Assembly (NCBI RefSeq): GCF_004801855.1 | Contig: NZ_SSTC01000012.1 | Coordinates: forward strand, 1 to 64,000 | From: Pseudomonas sp. A-1 | GTDB lineage: Bacteria; Pseudomonadota; Gammaproteobacteria; Pseudomonadales; Pseudomonadaceae | Reading direction: 5' to 3' | DNA length: 64,000 nt | Part shown: piece by piece, positions 16,501 to 24,062 of the stretch | How the letters are laid out: every line of letters begins with the position of its first letter | Position numbering within the stretch: position 1 is the stretch's first letter | Notes under the pieces: generated by a model | Database searches by the model: none | Seen by the model: only the letters and a program-made list of their open reading frames with translations | Told to the model about the DNA's origin: nothing | Program-made: the position numbers and the translations under genes

Positions 16501-18120
16501 CTTGCCATCCTGAGTTTCTTGCAAAACGTTAAGGCTACACAGAGAGCGCAGAATCTCCTGCGAGGAAGAAAAGCGCTGATAAGGTACGACTAAACTACGT
16601 GACTCGAGCATTTCTGCAGCGATGGCTTCAATTGCTTGTATTGCAGGATCACCAAGCGAGGCATTGCCCCGTACAATCACATCGAGATAACGCTGCGCCA
16701 AAGCTTGGCTGGTTACGACGTTGAAACCGCCCTCTCGTTGTGCCAACTCGACAAACAATGCTAGTTCCCGATGGTTTCGAATTAGCTCTCGTGTAACAGC
16801 ATCAATCTCGACGGACGCAATCCCCAACCCCTCAATTAAAGGCGCAATTTTTCCATCCCAATCCAAAGGCGGGCATTTGAATTCGCAATCCCATTGCCTT
16901 TCCGCGATTCGGCGGTCGTACTGCCTGTCAAAGTCGCGACAAGCGGTAATTACGCTCACATTTTCAATCAATAGGAGACGGTCTATTTGAGCCAGAAAAT
17001 AGGTGAGCACGCGATGGTCTCGGGCGATAGAAAGCACATCCAGAGAGTCGATTATCACAACCACCTGCGCGCTTTCCGCCATACGAGCTGCTTGGTTTAC
17101 CCACTGTTCAGACAGCCCAAAAGCTTGTCGATCCTGCGAAGTTGCCAGATCAGCAAACTCGCGTGATTGGATGAAGAGAGGCACGATATCTGAGCGGTGT
17201 TGTGCGTGTCGCTCCAAGGTCTCCTGTACCTCAAGCATCACACAGGTTTTTCCCGAACCAGGTAAACCAGTAAGCAATATGGCGCGTTTTCCAGCGTCGA
17301 TGGCGGCCAGCAGTTCGCTCACCACCGGGTTGTGCATCCGCTGACCTGCCACATCACGCCGCCATGATCTCCCGATGGCTGAGATACTGGAAAATGATGC
17401 GCGAACCTCCGCAATATTCACGGGAGGAGCCAGCAGCGCTCCAGCCTTGTGAAGAATGGCTTCGAGAGATTTTTTGGTGAATCGATGCTGGGCGTTTGCG
17501 GATGAACCATCACCGCTCATGCGCGCCCCCAATTGATCTAGATGAACCCAGAGTGCGTTGAATGCAGAATCTGGATTACTGACCATGCTACGCAGACGTT
17601 CTAGTAGCTGGCTTTGCATGCGATCCAGAGCGCTGCTGGTTTCAAACTCTGTACGGCGAAGGAATTCGTAGGTTGAAAGACCTGGGGCGGCAGAGGAGAG
17701 TAATCTTGATAGGGCAGCATTTGTTTTCTGATTTGCGATGCTCAAACTAGCTTCATAGGCGTTCGCATCATGCTGAGTTGCGCTGTGTTCTTTTAACTTC
17801 CCCACCCCTCCAAAGTTATTGCGCGAATAGAAATAAACTTCCGAGTATTTATTCTGTTTAAGCAGCCTAGCGGCTTTGTCTAGTTCACTCGCAAGATCAG
17901 TTATCGACCACGCTTCGAAATCGATTTGATTTTTTTTGCACTGGCAAGCGATCAGCGTGCCATCGGATTTACCAATGACCACATCGTCGACTAGATAAGT
18001 TATCGAATCAACTTCAAGCCATTGATAGTTTTCGTCGGATAGAACTGTCAATGCCCAATCAAATGCCACCAATGTTTGGTAGCCGTCGCCGCGGTTCGAG
18101 CGTATGCCAGCAATACTCAT
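13543..18120 (-). CDS. Large STAND NTPase with nuclease-like N-terminus (Avs-like defence candidate)
   Basis: This 1525-residue protein has an N-terminal domain with GDGYQ (11-15), E36, DD (45-46) and QCKK (60-63). That is the E-D-QxK arrangement of PD-(D/E)XK nucleases and is closest to the Cap4/DUF4297 type. A STAND/NACHT-like NTPase follows with Walker A GLPGSGKT (285-292), Walker B VVVIIDSLD (353-361) and a sensor-like ACRDFD (393-398). About 1000 further residues are helical and could form a ligand-sensing solenoid. Effector nuclease, STAND core and long C-terminal sensor are the plan of Avs anti-phage proteins, which trigger DNA cleavage on phage protein recognition. G+C is far below the neighbours, indicating transfer. 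The start at ATG 18120 has only a weak GGGG upstream. The gene stands alone. Confidence 0.75.
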   Translation of the reverse strand: MSIAGIRSNRGDGYQTLVAFDWALTVLSDENYQWLEVDSITYLVDDVVIGKSDGTLIACQCKKNQIDFEAWSITDLASELDKAARLLKQNKYSEVYFYSRNNFGGVGKLKEHSATQHDANAYEASLSIANQKTNAALSRLLSSAAPGLSTYEFLRRTEFETSSALDRMQSQLLERLRSMVSNPDSAFNALWVHLDQLGARMSGDGSSANAQHRFTKKSLEAILHKAGALLAPPVNIAEVRASFSSISAIGRSWRRDVAGQRMHNPVVSELLAAIDAGKRAILLTGLPGSGKTCVMLEVQETLERHAQHRSDIVPLFIQSREFADLATSQDRQAFGLSEQWVNQAARMAESAQVVVIIDSLDVLSIARDHRVLTYFLAQIDRLLLIENVSVITACRDFDRQYDRRIAERQWDCEFKCPPLDWDGKIAPLIEGLGIASVEIDAVTRELIRNHRELALFVELAQREGGFNVVTSQALAQRYLDVIVRGNASLGDPAIQAIEAIAAEMLESRSLVVPYQRFSSSQEILRSLCSLNVLQETQDGKLTFGHQTLLDVLVISGALRSGITLNQFIQSLPPVPFVRPSIRSFVAQLALGERREFRKQTRAVLTGNAAFHIRRLVAESFSEQVPVDDDWPLMRELREKHRDVFQVIYTTARAIEWHRFWLKYLVPVLKAERDAEGYAAHAYHIARWKNEDAQLVFSFWYEVLSLDWVDSNRIAGQLPFYLSEITMENLALVVPLLQRLLDMPYADHGFLGRSIARCVEAGVVGDDLLWRYMVGGVDEKDLLEYRFDNKLHCQAHEFGDRQGGCVRQRMEQSTKFLDLVVTSIEQWSDVRKSRYGETRIGYRHGFLSETSYQKTHSRQDMHHVDNMVALLDAVESSIVHHAKTHSSWWQDNRERLCFNHEGALLYFAVQACIVTPEANIDLIGHMLCDQNMLEFELNYELGELIKSAFKLLGEATQDAVIATILGIWDKYLSKDIEHCWVLKERAELISAIPCYLRSPEAQAVIDDYEKKAGVIDRQPKILSWGGVVRAPFSFEVFLDASNNVLLRLLAHYSGHVDRGGVDFLVGGEREVGWQLREASSRHPARFLGFLSNFWADIPASFRDDIMDGVATYLACRYGSLQANENWVPIEEPEASALASNIIDELERHSQHWQLRRPAAKALEACANVVKTLRDAERLVFLTIGFERLEEANPITGDNVSLISLGINMAKGDVAEALMILASDVQKIGGTLPELLEPTLRRYAGDKNPAIRAVVLRRLPYLQSKNFELGWNLFHVAMHDAEGLWQIAEPCLYYAYHNHFVVVRPLLARLRLEGRGKDLEVWGRISALCSLTRHIELAEFIEDLNVLDSTEAWLGAATVWTHTENIQQYREECFAGLEAGLNAGGTHALAVARKIERIFGDQMPPISVPVEVVRSCFYIFENDGDSESKHHRLFGFHEWLNAIAQSDPEQALAAAKIYLAYVNSCKPYLYDHKDSLTQLMTRLFAEAEEREESDGGVMLNIVVEIQDTLLSLGVNGVTDWLKAAERP
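14943..14951. repeat. Homopolymer tract inside the STAND gene (G9 on coding strand)
   Basis: Nine consecutive C on the plus strand give nine G on the coding strand, around codons 1057-1060 (residues D-R-G-G-V). Codon choice does not require this run, since Gly and Arg have many other codons. Such tracts slip during replication and can switch a frame on and off. In this copy the frame is open. Confidence 0.8.
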
Positions 18121-18312
18121 ATCGATCCCCGTTGATAGGTATCCATTACCCTAACTCACAGAACACTCAGTTTATTACGGACTACCATGAACCGCCTCAG
18201 AATTTTTAGTCACACTGTCATCTGAGTGGCGGGTAAGTGGCGAATTGGCAGCCTGATTCAATACCCCAGACAAAAGGCAGCTCAGACTGTGGTGCTTCCG
18301 TTCGCACACCTA

Positions 18313-18450
18313 GGTCTTGTACGAAAAGTCGGTTTGCCTTGAGCGGAAAGGTAAAAACAGCCCAGAAAAGGCATCCAGCCCCAAAATCGATCATTTATTG
18401 ATCACTTTTGAGGTCCTTCAAATCCGGCTCAGGACTTTTCGTACAGAGCC
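18313..18450. repeat. MITE-like inverted-repeat element, right side of the STAND gene
   Basis: The left end (18313-18330) contains TTGTACGAAAAGTC and the right end (18433-18450) contains GACTTTTCGTACAGAGCC. The termini match as inverted repeats at about 15 of 18 positions. TA lies immediately outside both ends (18311-18312 and 18451-18452), as expected for a TA target duplication. The 138-bp span has no coding potential. This looks like a MITE or a deletion derivative of an IS; the parent family is not identified. Confidence 0.6.
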
Positions 18451-18636
18451 TAACAGCAGGTTTTAGGGAGCAGCAGCCTTTCAGATGGCCGCTATCCGGA
18501 AATGACGAATTTCCGCTTCTGGCCGATTTCTGTCTGTCTCGACTGGCCGCTCTGGGGCGTCGTCACCATGACCGGCATTGCTCGGACTGCAGGCAACCGG
18601 CCGACCAAGCCACTACTACCATTCTTGCGTCCTACA

Positions 18637-18662
18637 GAAAAGGGCCGGCTCACGCCGGCCCT
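18637..18662 (-). terminator. Intrinsic terminator of the GNAT gene
   Basis: On the minus strand AGGGCCGGC, a four-base loop and GCCGGCCCT are followed by TTTTCT. The stem spans 18641-18662 and the T-rich tail runs down to about 18637. It lies 40 bases past the GNAT stop. Confidence 0.8.
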
Positions 18663-18701
18663 CCTCTCACCCACTGCGCCATATCATCCTGCGAGCACGA
18701 A

Positions 18702-19145
18702 CTACCCACCCAGCCTCTTGACGAAGTGATGGCAGCCAATCTGGTAGTGATGGCGCATGTACAGCCGATGGGCCGCCGCCCGCTCGCGGCCGACGCCGGA
18801 GTCCAGGTGCACGGCGCTGCAGCCCAGGTGCGCCGCCTCGGCCTCGGCCCACGCCATCAGGCGGTCGCCGAAACCGCGCCCGCGCCATTCGGGCAGGGTG
18901 GCGATGTCGACGATGTACAGCGACTGGCCCAGCCACAGCGAGTGCTGGATGCGGTAGCCGAGCACGGCGGCGGCCGCGGGCGAGTCGTCGCCAAAGATGC
19001 CGGCCAGCTGGTAGCCGTTGGGGCGCAGCTGCTGGTCGATCACCCGCGCCATCTCCTCCGGCGCGTAGTGCGGCCAGAGTTCGCGCAAGGCGTCGACCGC
19101 GCTGGCGGTGTTTTCTGCCGTGATCGGCACGACCGGGATGTTCAA
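18702..19145 (-). CDS. GNAT family N-acetyltransferase
   Basis: This 147-residue protein has the acetyl-CoA binding signature of GNAT enzymes: strand IVDIATLPEWRGRGFGDRL at 78-96, with the R-G-R-G-F-G loop at 88-93 that binds the pyrophosphate. The C-terminal AHRLYMRHHYQIGCHHFVK is the usual final strand and helix pair. A GAGG-type ribosome site precedes the ATG at 19145. It has its own terminator and is separated from the upstream aminotransferase by a terminator and a palindromic repeat. The acceptor substrate cannot be told. Confidence 0.8.
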   Translation of the reverse strand: MNIPVVPITAENTASAVDALRELWPHYAPEEMARVIDQQLRPNGYQLAGIFGDDSPAAAAVLGYRIQHSLWLGQSLYIVDIATLPEWRGRGFGDRLMAWAEAEAAHLGCSAVHLDSGVGRERAAAHRLYMRHHYQIGCHHFVKRLGG

Positions 19146-19215
19146 GGGGACCTCCTTTTCGGGTTGCGTTCCGTGGTTCAGGCAGGCCTGCCGCTCTGCT
19201 GCGTCGGCTGACGCG

Positions 19216-19237
19216 AAAAGGCCGGCTTACGCCGGCC
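19216..19237 (-). terminator. Intrinsic terminator after the glutarate operon
   Basis: On the minus strand GGCCGGC (19237-19231), a loop of GTAA and GCCGGCC (19226-19220) are followed by TTTT (19219-19216). It would end transcripts coming from the aminotransferase gene. Confidence 0.75.
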
Positions 19238-19251
19238 CGGGCGCCAGATCC

Positions 19252-19308
19252 GTAGGGGCGAATTCATTCGCCTTGGCGGGGTATCCGGGCGAATGAATTC
19301 GCCCCTAC
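19252..19308. repeat. 57-bp inverted repeat (GAATTCATTCGC family, copy 2)
   Basis: The arms GTAGGGGCGAATTC plus ATTCGCC (19252-19272) and their exact reverse complement (19288-19308) flank a 15-base centre. The core CGAATTCATTCGC is shared with the palindrome at 8011-8061, and the outer bases differ by one substitution. It lies between the aminotransferase stop and its terminator. Confidence 0.85.
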
Positions 19309-19350
19309 AGGAGTGGGCCGGGCGCAGAGGCCGCGCCGGCCCTTCTCAGC

Positions 19351-20709
19351 TCACTTCGCCCACTGCGCCGTATCCTCCAGCGCGCGCTCGAAGCGTTCGA
19401 GCAGCAGGCCCATCTCCTGCTCGTCGATGATCAGCGGCGGGCAGAAGGCGATGGCGTCGCCCATGGCGCGGGTGATCAGGCCGTGCTGCTGGGCGCGGCC
19501 GGCCAGGTAGCGGCCGAGGGTGCCGGTGGCCTGGTACGGCGCCTTGCTGTCCTTGTCGCCGACCAGTTCGACCGCGGCGATCAGGCCGCAGCCGCGCACC
19601 TCGCCGACCAGCGGGTGGTCGGTGAAGCGGCGCAGCGCGGCGTGCATGCGCTCGCCCATGGCCGCGGCGTGGGCGACCAGGTTGTCCTCCTCGATGATCT
19701 TCAGGTTCTCCAGCGCCACCGCGGTGGCCACCGGGTGGCCGCTGGCGGTGAAGCCGTGGCCGAGGGTGCCGAGCTCGCCGCTCTGCGCCTCGATCGGCTG
19801 GTACACCGCGTCGTTGATCAGCACCGCGGCGATCGGCTGGTAGGACGAGGACAGCTGCTTGGACACCACCATGATGTCCGGGCGGATGCCGAAGGTCTGG
19901 CTGCCGAACAGGTTGCCGGTACGGCCGAAGCCGCAGATCACCTCGTCGGCGATCACCAGGATGTCGTACTTGCGGCACACCTGCTGGACCTTGGTCCAGT
20001 AGGTGTGCGGCGGCACGATGACGCCGCCGGCGCCCATCAGCGGCTCGCCGATGAAGGCGGCGACGGTTTCCGGGCCCTCGGCGAGGATGCGCTGCTCCAG
20101 CTCGGCGGCCAGGCGGTCGGCGAACTGCTCCTCGCTCTCGCCCGGCAGCGCGTAGCGGTAGTGATGCGGGCAGCCGACGTGCAGGAAGCCCGGCAGCGGC
20201 AGGCCGAAGCCGCGGTGGTTGGCCGGCAGGCCGGTGAGGCTGGCGCTGGCCACGGTGATGCCGTGGTAGGCGTTGGTGCGGGCGATGAACTTCTTCTTCT
20301 CCGGCTTGCCGAGGGCGTGGTTGCGGTACCACACCAGCTTGACCACGGTGTCGTTGGCCTCGGAGCCGGAGTTGGTGAAGAACACCTTGCTCATCGGCAC
20401 CGGCGCCATCTGGATCAGCTTCTCGGCCAGCTCGATGCTCGGCCGGTGCGCCTTGTGGCTGAACAGGTGGTAGAACGGCAGGGTCTCGAGCTGCTGCTGC
20501 GCGGCGCGGATCAGGCGCTGGTTGCTGAAGCCCAGCGCGGCGCTCCACAGCCCCGACATGCCTTCGATGTAGTCCTTGCCCTGTTCGTCGTAGACGTACA
20601 CGCCTTCGCCGCGCTCGATGATCAGCGGGCCCTGCTCCTGGTGCAGGCGGGCGTTGGTGTAGGGGTGCAGCTGGTAGTGGATGTCCTTCTCTTGCAGCGA
20701 TTGGCTCAT
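19351..20709 (-). CDS. Class III (omega-amino acid type) aminotransferase
   Basis: This 452-residue PLP enzyme starts at ATG 20709, which has GGAG eight bases upstream; an in-frame ATG nine codons earlier lacks a site. Class III signatures are present: SGSEAND (114-120, phosphate cup), Tyr-His near 148-149, DEV (255-257, PLP ring nitrogen) and Lys284 in VVSKQ as the Schiff base residue. It lies 39 bases after lhgO in the same direction. The operon partners degrade glutarate and 2-hydroxyglutarate, so 5-aminovalerate, GABA or a related diamine product is a plausible amino donor. That is inference; substrates of this class are hard to predict. Confidence 0.85.
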   Translation of the reverse strand: MSQSLQEKDIHYQLHPYTNARLHQEQGPLIIERGEGVYVYDEQGKDYIEGMSGLWSAALGFSNQRLIRAAQQQLETLPFYHLFSHKAHRPSIELAEKLIQMAPVPMSKVFFTNSGSEANDTVVKLVWYRNHALGKPEKKKFIARTNAYHGITVASASLTGLPANHRGFGLPLPGFLHVGCPHHYRYALPGESEEQFADRLAAELEQRILAEGPETVAAFIGEPLMGAGGVIVPPHTYWTKVQQVCRKYDILVIADEVICGFGRTGNLFGSQTFGIRPDIMVVSKQLSSSYQPIAAVLINDAVYQPIEAQSGELGTLGHGFTASGHPVATAVALENLKIIEEDNLVAHAAAMGERMHAALRRFTDHPLVGEVRGCGLIAAVELVGDKDSKAPYQATGTLGRYLAGRAQQHGLITRAMGDAIAFCPPLIIDEQEMGLLLERFERALEDTAQWAK

Positions 20710-20748
20710 GACGCACGCTCCATGGGGGTTGGGCAAGGCATTTGGGGC

Positions 20749-21978
20749 TCAGGCGGTCTGGCGCTGCCTGTTGAACCCGGGCAGGTCGGCGAGCTGGGCG
20801 TCGATCTGCTCGATGATGTAGGCACCGATCGGGATGGCCGAGGTGGCCGCCGGCGACGGCGCGTTGCACACGTTGACGCTGCGCCGGGTGTTGCGGAACA
20901 GGAAGTCCTCGATCAGCTTGCCCTCGCGGGACACCGCCTGGGCGCGCACGCCCGCCGGGTAGGGCTTGAGGTCCTTGAGCTCGATGCTCGGGCAGTACTT
21001 GCGCACTTCCTGCAGGTAGCCGCGCTTGAACAGCGAGTTGCGCATCTCCACCAAGCCGGGGCGCAGGTTGTTCTTCAGCACCCTGAGGATGCCCGGGTCG
21101 GTGAGCATGGCGAAGGTGTCGGACAGCGAGATGTCGCGCTTGCGGTAGCCCTCGCGCTTGAGCGCCAGCACCGCGTTGGGGCCGACGGTGACGGTGCCGT
21201 CGATCATCCGCGTCAGGTGCACGCCGAGGAACGGCATGGACGGGTCGGGGATCGGGTAGATCAGGTGGTTGACGATGCGGTTGTGCTCGGCCGGCAGCAG
21301 GTAGTACTCGCCGCGAAACGGGCAGATGCTGAAGCCCGGGTCGAGGCCGAGCATGCGCACCACGCGGTCGGCCATCAGCCCCGAGCAGGAGACCATGAAG
21401 CGGCTGCAGAATTCGCCGGCGCTGGTCTTCACCACCATCTCGGTGGGGCGCTCGTCGAGGCCGATCACCTCGGTGCCGTAGCGGATCTCGCCGCCGCGCA
21501 TCTGGAACTCGCGGGCCATGGCCGCGGTGACTTCGGCGTAGCTGACGATGCCGCTGGAGGGCACGAAGATGCCGCCGATGCCGGTGATGTTCGGCTCGCG
21601 CTCGCGCAGCTGTTCGGCGCTCAGCCACTCGCGCTCCAGGCCGTTGGCGGCGGTGCGCTCCCACAGCGCCTTCATGCGCTGCATCTCCAGCTCGTTGGTG
21701 GCGACCAGCAGCTTGCCGCACTCGTCGAAGCGGATGCCGTTCTCGGTGCAGAACTCCTTGGTCGCGCGGTTGCCGGCCAGGCAGAACTTGGCCTTGAGGC
21801 TGCCGGGGGTGTAGTAGACGCCGGCGTGGATCACGCCGCTGTTGTGGCCGGTCTGGTGGCGGGCCGGAGCGGATTCCTTCTCCAGCAGCAGCATCCGGCA
21901 GTCCGGGTAGGCGCGGAGCAGTTGCATGGCGGTGGACATGCCGATGATGCCGCCGCCGATGATGATGAAGTCGTACAC
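20749..21978 (-). CDS. lhgO: L-2-hydroxyglutarate oxidase
   Basis: This 409-residue FAD enzyme opens with YDFIIIGGGIIGMSTAMQL, the Rossmann dinucleotide loop GGGIIG at residues 8-13. It continues with HNSGVIHAGVYY, a strong LhgO/L2HGDH signature. The start is GTG 21978, giving a natural N-terminus directly before the FAD strand, with AAGGG upstream; no ATG is suitably placed. LhgO oxidises L-2-hydroxyglutarate to 2-oxoglutarate and passes electrons to the membrane quinone pool. It follows glaH by about 85 bases, the canonical pair for converting glutarate to 2-oxoglutarate. Confidence 0.92.
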   Translation of the reverse strand: MYDFIIIGGGIIGMSTAMQLLRAYPDCRMLLLEKESAPARHQTGHNSGVIHAGVYYTPGSLKAKFCLAGNRATKEFCTENGIRFDECGKLLVATNELEMQRMKALWERTAANGLEREWLSAEQLREREPNITGIGGIFVPSSGIVSYAEVTAAMAREFQMRGGEIRYGTEVIGLDERPTEMVVKTSAGEFCSRFMVSCSGLMADRVVRMLGLDPGFSICPFRGEYYLLPAEHNRIVNHLIYPIPDPSMPFLGVHLTRMIDGTVTVGPNAVLALKREGYRKRDISLSDTFAMLTDPGILRVLKNNLRPGLVEMRNSLFKRGYLQEVRKYCPSIELKDLKPYPAGVRAQAVSREGKLIEDFLFRNTRRSVNVCNAPSPAATSAIPIGAYIIEQIDAQLADLPGFNRQRQTA

Positions 21979-22064
21979 CTTGTCTGCCCTTCTTCTGGAA
22001 TGGTGGTTATGGGGCACGCGGGGACGACGCACGCAAGCCGTCCCCGCGAATGGCGAGCAGAACC

Positions 22065-23039
22065 TTACTGGCGCGGCTGGCGCAAGACCTTCTTGTGGGT
22101 GAAGTAGCCGCGCTGGCGCATCAGCTCGCGGCGCAGGCCGGGATGGGCGATGAAGCGGTCGCGGCCGTGCAGCCAGCAGTGGTTGTTGATCAGCAGGAAG
22201 CTGCCCACCGGCACGCGCACCGACAGCTTGGCCGGGCTGTTCTCGATCGAGTCGCCGAGATCGGCCAGCCAGTTGCCTTCCTCGAAGTTCTTCGGCTGCA
22301 CGAACTGGTCGATGTAGCTGATGATCGGCCGGCCGGCGACGTCGGTGTCGAACACCGCGTGCCAGATGTCCTTGGTGACGTTCTTGCTCGGCGGCGCGCT
22401 CCAGCGCATCTCGCGGCGGGCCAGCGGGTGGGTGTAGAAGTGCTCCAGCCCTTCCCAGTCGTCCAGGTGCAGCAGCAGCGAGTTGCCGCCTTCCATGTTC
22501 TGCTCGTCGATCTTCAGCATCAGCACGTAGTCGGTGTCCTGCTCGACGAAGGTGCCGTCGGTGTGCAGCTCCATCACCCGGTGGGCCTGGCGCAGGTAGC
22601 TGTCGGAGTTGTCCTCGTTCTTCACCACGAAGCGCGCGTAGTACTGGCCGCTCATGGCGTCGTAGTTGGAGCGGCCGAACAGGTGGGCCACCGCGGTGGT
22701 GAACTTGACCATGTCCTCGGCCTGCGCCACCGAGTCCAGCCCCTCGGGGGTGATCAGCAGGGCGCCGCTGTCGCGGTCGGCCAGGCTGTCGATCAGCAGC
22801 GGCTGCAGGGTGTGGGCGCACAGCTCGTCGAGCAGGCGCGCGCAGCGGAAGCGCAGGAACGACTTGTACTCCAGCGCCTGCACCGGGTAGTCGGCGGTGG
22901 CGGCGAGGAAGGCCTCGACGGTGCTGCGCGGGAAGGTCAGCTGCAGCAGGCGCGGCGAGATCGCGGACGGCGCCAGGGTGAAGCCCTGCGGCTCGACGGG
23001 CTGGGCGACGGAAGGCTTGAGTTGGACAACGCTGGACAT
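22065..23039 (-). CDS. glaH: Glutarate 2-hydroxylase (CsiD/GlaH)
   Basis: This 324-residue Fe(II)/2-oxoglutarate dioxygenase has the facial triad His159 and Asp161 in ELHTDGTF and distal His291 in CWLHGRDRF, matching the CsiD/GlaH family in spacing. It hydroxylates glutarate to L-2-hydroxyglutarate. The start is ATG 23039 with GGAG upstream; an earlier in-frame ATG (23117) would add 26 unrelated residues reaching into the shared promoter region. It is the first gene of the operon with lhgO and the aminotransferase, and is divergent from a GntR/FCD gene. Confidence 0.93.
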   Translation of the reverse strand: MSSVVQLKPSVAQPVEPQGFTLAPSAISPRLLQLTFPRSTVEAFLAATADYPVQALEYKSFLRFRCARLLDELCAHTLQPLLIDSLADRDSGALLITPEGLDSVAQAEDMVKFTTAVAHLFGRSNYDAMSGQYYARFVVKNEDNSDSYLRQAHRVMELHTDGTFVEQDTDYVLMLKIDEQNMEGGNSLLLHLDDWEGLEHFYTHPLARREMRWSAPPSKNVTKDIWHAVFDTDVAGRPIISYIDQFVQPKNFEEGNWLADLGDSIENSPAKLSVRVPVGSFLLINNHCWLHGRDRFIAHPGLRRELMRQRGYFTHKKVLRQPRQ

Positions 23040-23146
23040 GGCGGGCGCTCCTGGACAGGACGACAATGGATTGAGACGTTCTTGTTTACTGTCGGCGTAT
23101 TTGAAAAATATCGACATTTTTATCGCATGTCAAAAATTTCCAACAC

Positions 23147-23156
23147 TTGTAGACAA
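23147..23156. promoter_or_regulatory. Putative GntR/FCD operator in the glaH-regulator gap
   Basis: TTGTAGACAA has the TNGT-N2-ACNA form of FadR-subfamily GntR operators. It lies in the 178-bp region between the divergent glaH and GntR-type genes, about 62 bases before the regulator ATG. A TTGT half-site also occurs near 23087. This is pattern matching only. Confidence 0.4.
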
Positions 23157-23217
23157 AAGGTGCAGTCCGCCCGCCTTTGGGTATGATGGCCGGGCACCAC
23201 GAGGAAGGACGGCGAAC

Positions 23218-23925
23218 ATGGAAACCCTTGTTTCCCAAGAGAATCTGGCGATCCGCGGGCATCAGCTGCTCAAGCGCGACATCATTCGCGGCCTGTTCCG
23301 CCCGGGCGAGAAGCTGCTGATGAGCGGCCTGAAGGCGCGCTACGGGCTGGGCGTCGGCCCGCTGCGCGAGGCGCTGTCGCAGCTGGTTGCCGAGCGCCTG
23401 GTGGTGGTCATCAGCCAGCGCGGCTATCGGGTGGCGCCGATGTCGCTCAGCGAACTGTTCGATATTTACGACGCCCGCGCCAACCTGGAGGCCATGCTGC
23501 TCGGCCTGGCCATCGAGCGCGGCGACGACGCCTGGGAGGCGGAGATCCTCGCCCGCGCCCACACCCTGACCAAGGTGGTGGAGGTGCGCAACGCCGAGGA
23601 GCAGCTGAGCGTCTGGGACGCCCGCCACAAGGCGTTCCACACCGCCATCGTCGCCGGCTGCGGCTCGGCGCAGCTGCTGCAGGTGCGCGCCTACCTGTTC
23701 GACCAGGCCGAGCGCTACCGCCACCTGTGGCTGCAGCACACGGTGTTCTCCGAACAGGCGCTGGAGGCCAAGCGCCGCGAGCACGCCACCCTGGTCGAGG
23801 CGATCCTCGCCCGCGACAAGGAGCGCGCCTGCCAGCTGATGCGCGAGCACCTGCTCGGCCCGGTGCCGATCATCACCGAGCTGATGCAGACGCACGGCAT
23901 CGCCGCCGGCCAGCCGAGCGGCTAG
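23218..23925 (+). CDS. GntR family (FCD type) regulator, CsiR/GlaR-like
   Basis: This 235-residue protein has a winged helix at about 10-75 (LKARYGLGVGPLREALSQL, then a QRGYRVAPMS wing). An FCD ligand domain follows at about 85-220, with metal-type residues in DARHKAFHTAIVAGC and REHATLVEAI. It is divergently transcribed from glaH. In Pseudomonas and E. coli the equivalent regulator (GlaR/CsiR) represses glaH-lhgO and is relieved by glutarate or 2-hydroxyglutarate. The ATG at 23218 is preceded by GAAGGACGG. The family is firm; the name is by synteny. Confidence 0.85.
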   Translation: METLVSQENLAIRGHQLLKRDIIRGLFRPGEKLLMSGLKARYGLGVGPLREALSQLVAERLVVVISQRGYRVAPMSLSELFDIYDARANLEAMLLGLAIERGDDAWEAEILARAHTLTKVVEVRNAEEQLSVWDARHKAFHTAIVAGCGSAQLLQVRAYLFDQAERYRHLWLQHTVFSEQALEAKRREHATLVEAILARDKERACQLMREHLLGPVPIITELMQTHGIAAGQPSG

Positions 23926-24062
23926 GCGGGCGCCGGCGGTGAGACAGGTCCAGTTCCCGAACGCGCAGTGGAAAACCGAGGGCTCGGAGAGACCGAGCTG
24001 TTCGGCAATGGGCTGACCGGGACCGAGGCTGCCAGCGCCCCTCCCCTGTCCCGCCCGGCGAG

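Larger units (their letters stand above)
18121..18701. other. Gene-free stretch between the STAND gene and the GNAT gene
   Basis: This 581-bp stretch holds the upstream region of the STAND gene (18121-18312), an inverted-repeat element (18313-18450), about 190 bp with no recognisable gene, and the GNAT gene terminator (18637-18662). Short frames exist but have no ribosome sites or motifs. Base composition rises back to the genome norm across 18500-18700, which places the right edge of the transferred segment somewhere in this interval. Confidence 0.5.

Noticed and set aside
18433-18453. Integron attC-like core (GCCTAAC)
   Set aside because: No matching inverse core GTTRRRY at the expected spacing and no integrase; the TA-flanked inverted repeat explains the sequence better.
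20710-20736. Upstream ATG for the aminotransferase
   Set aside because: The added nine residues have no ribosome site, whereas ATG 20709 has GGAG eight bases upstream.
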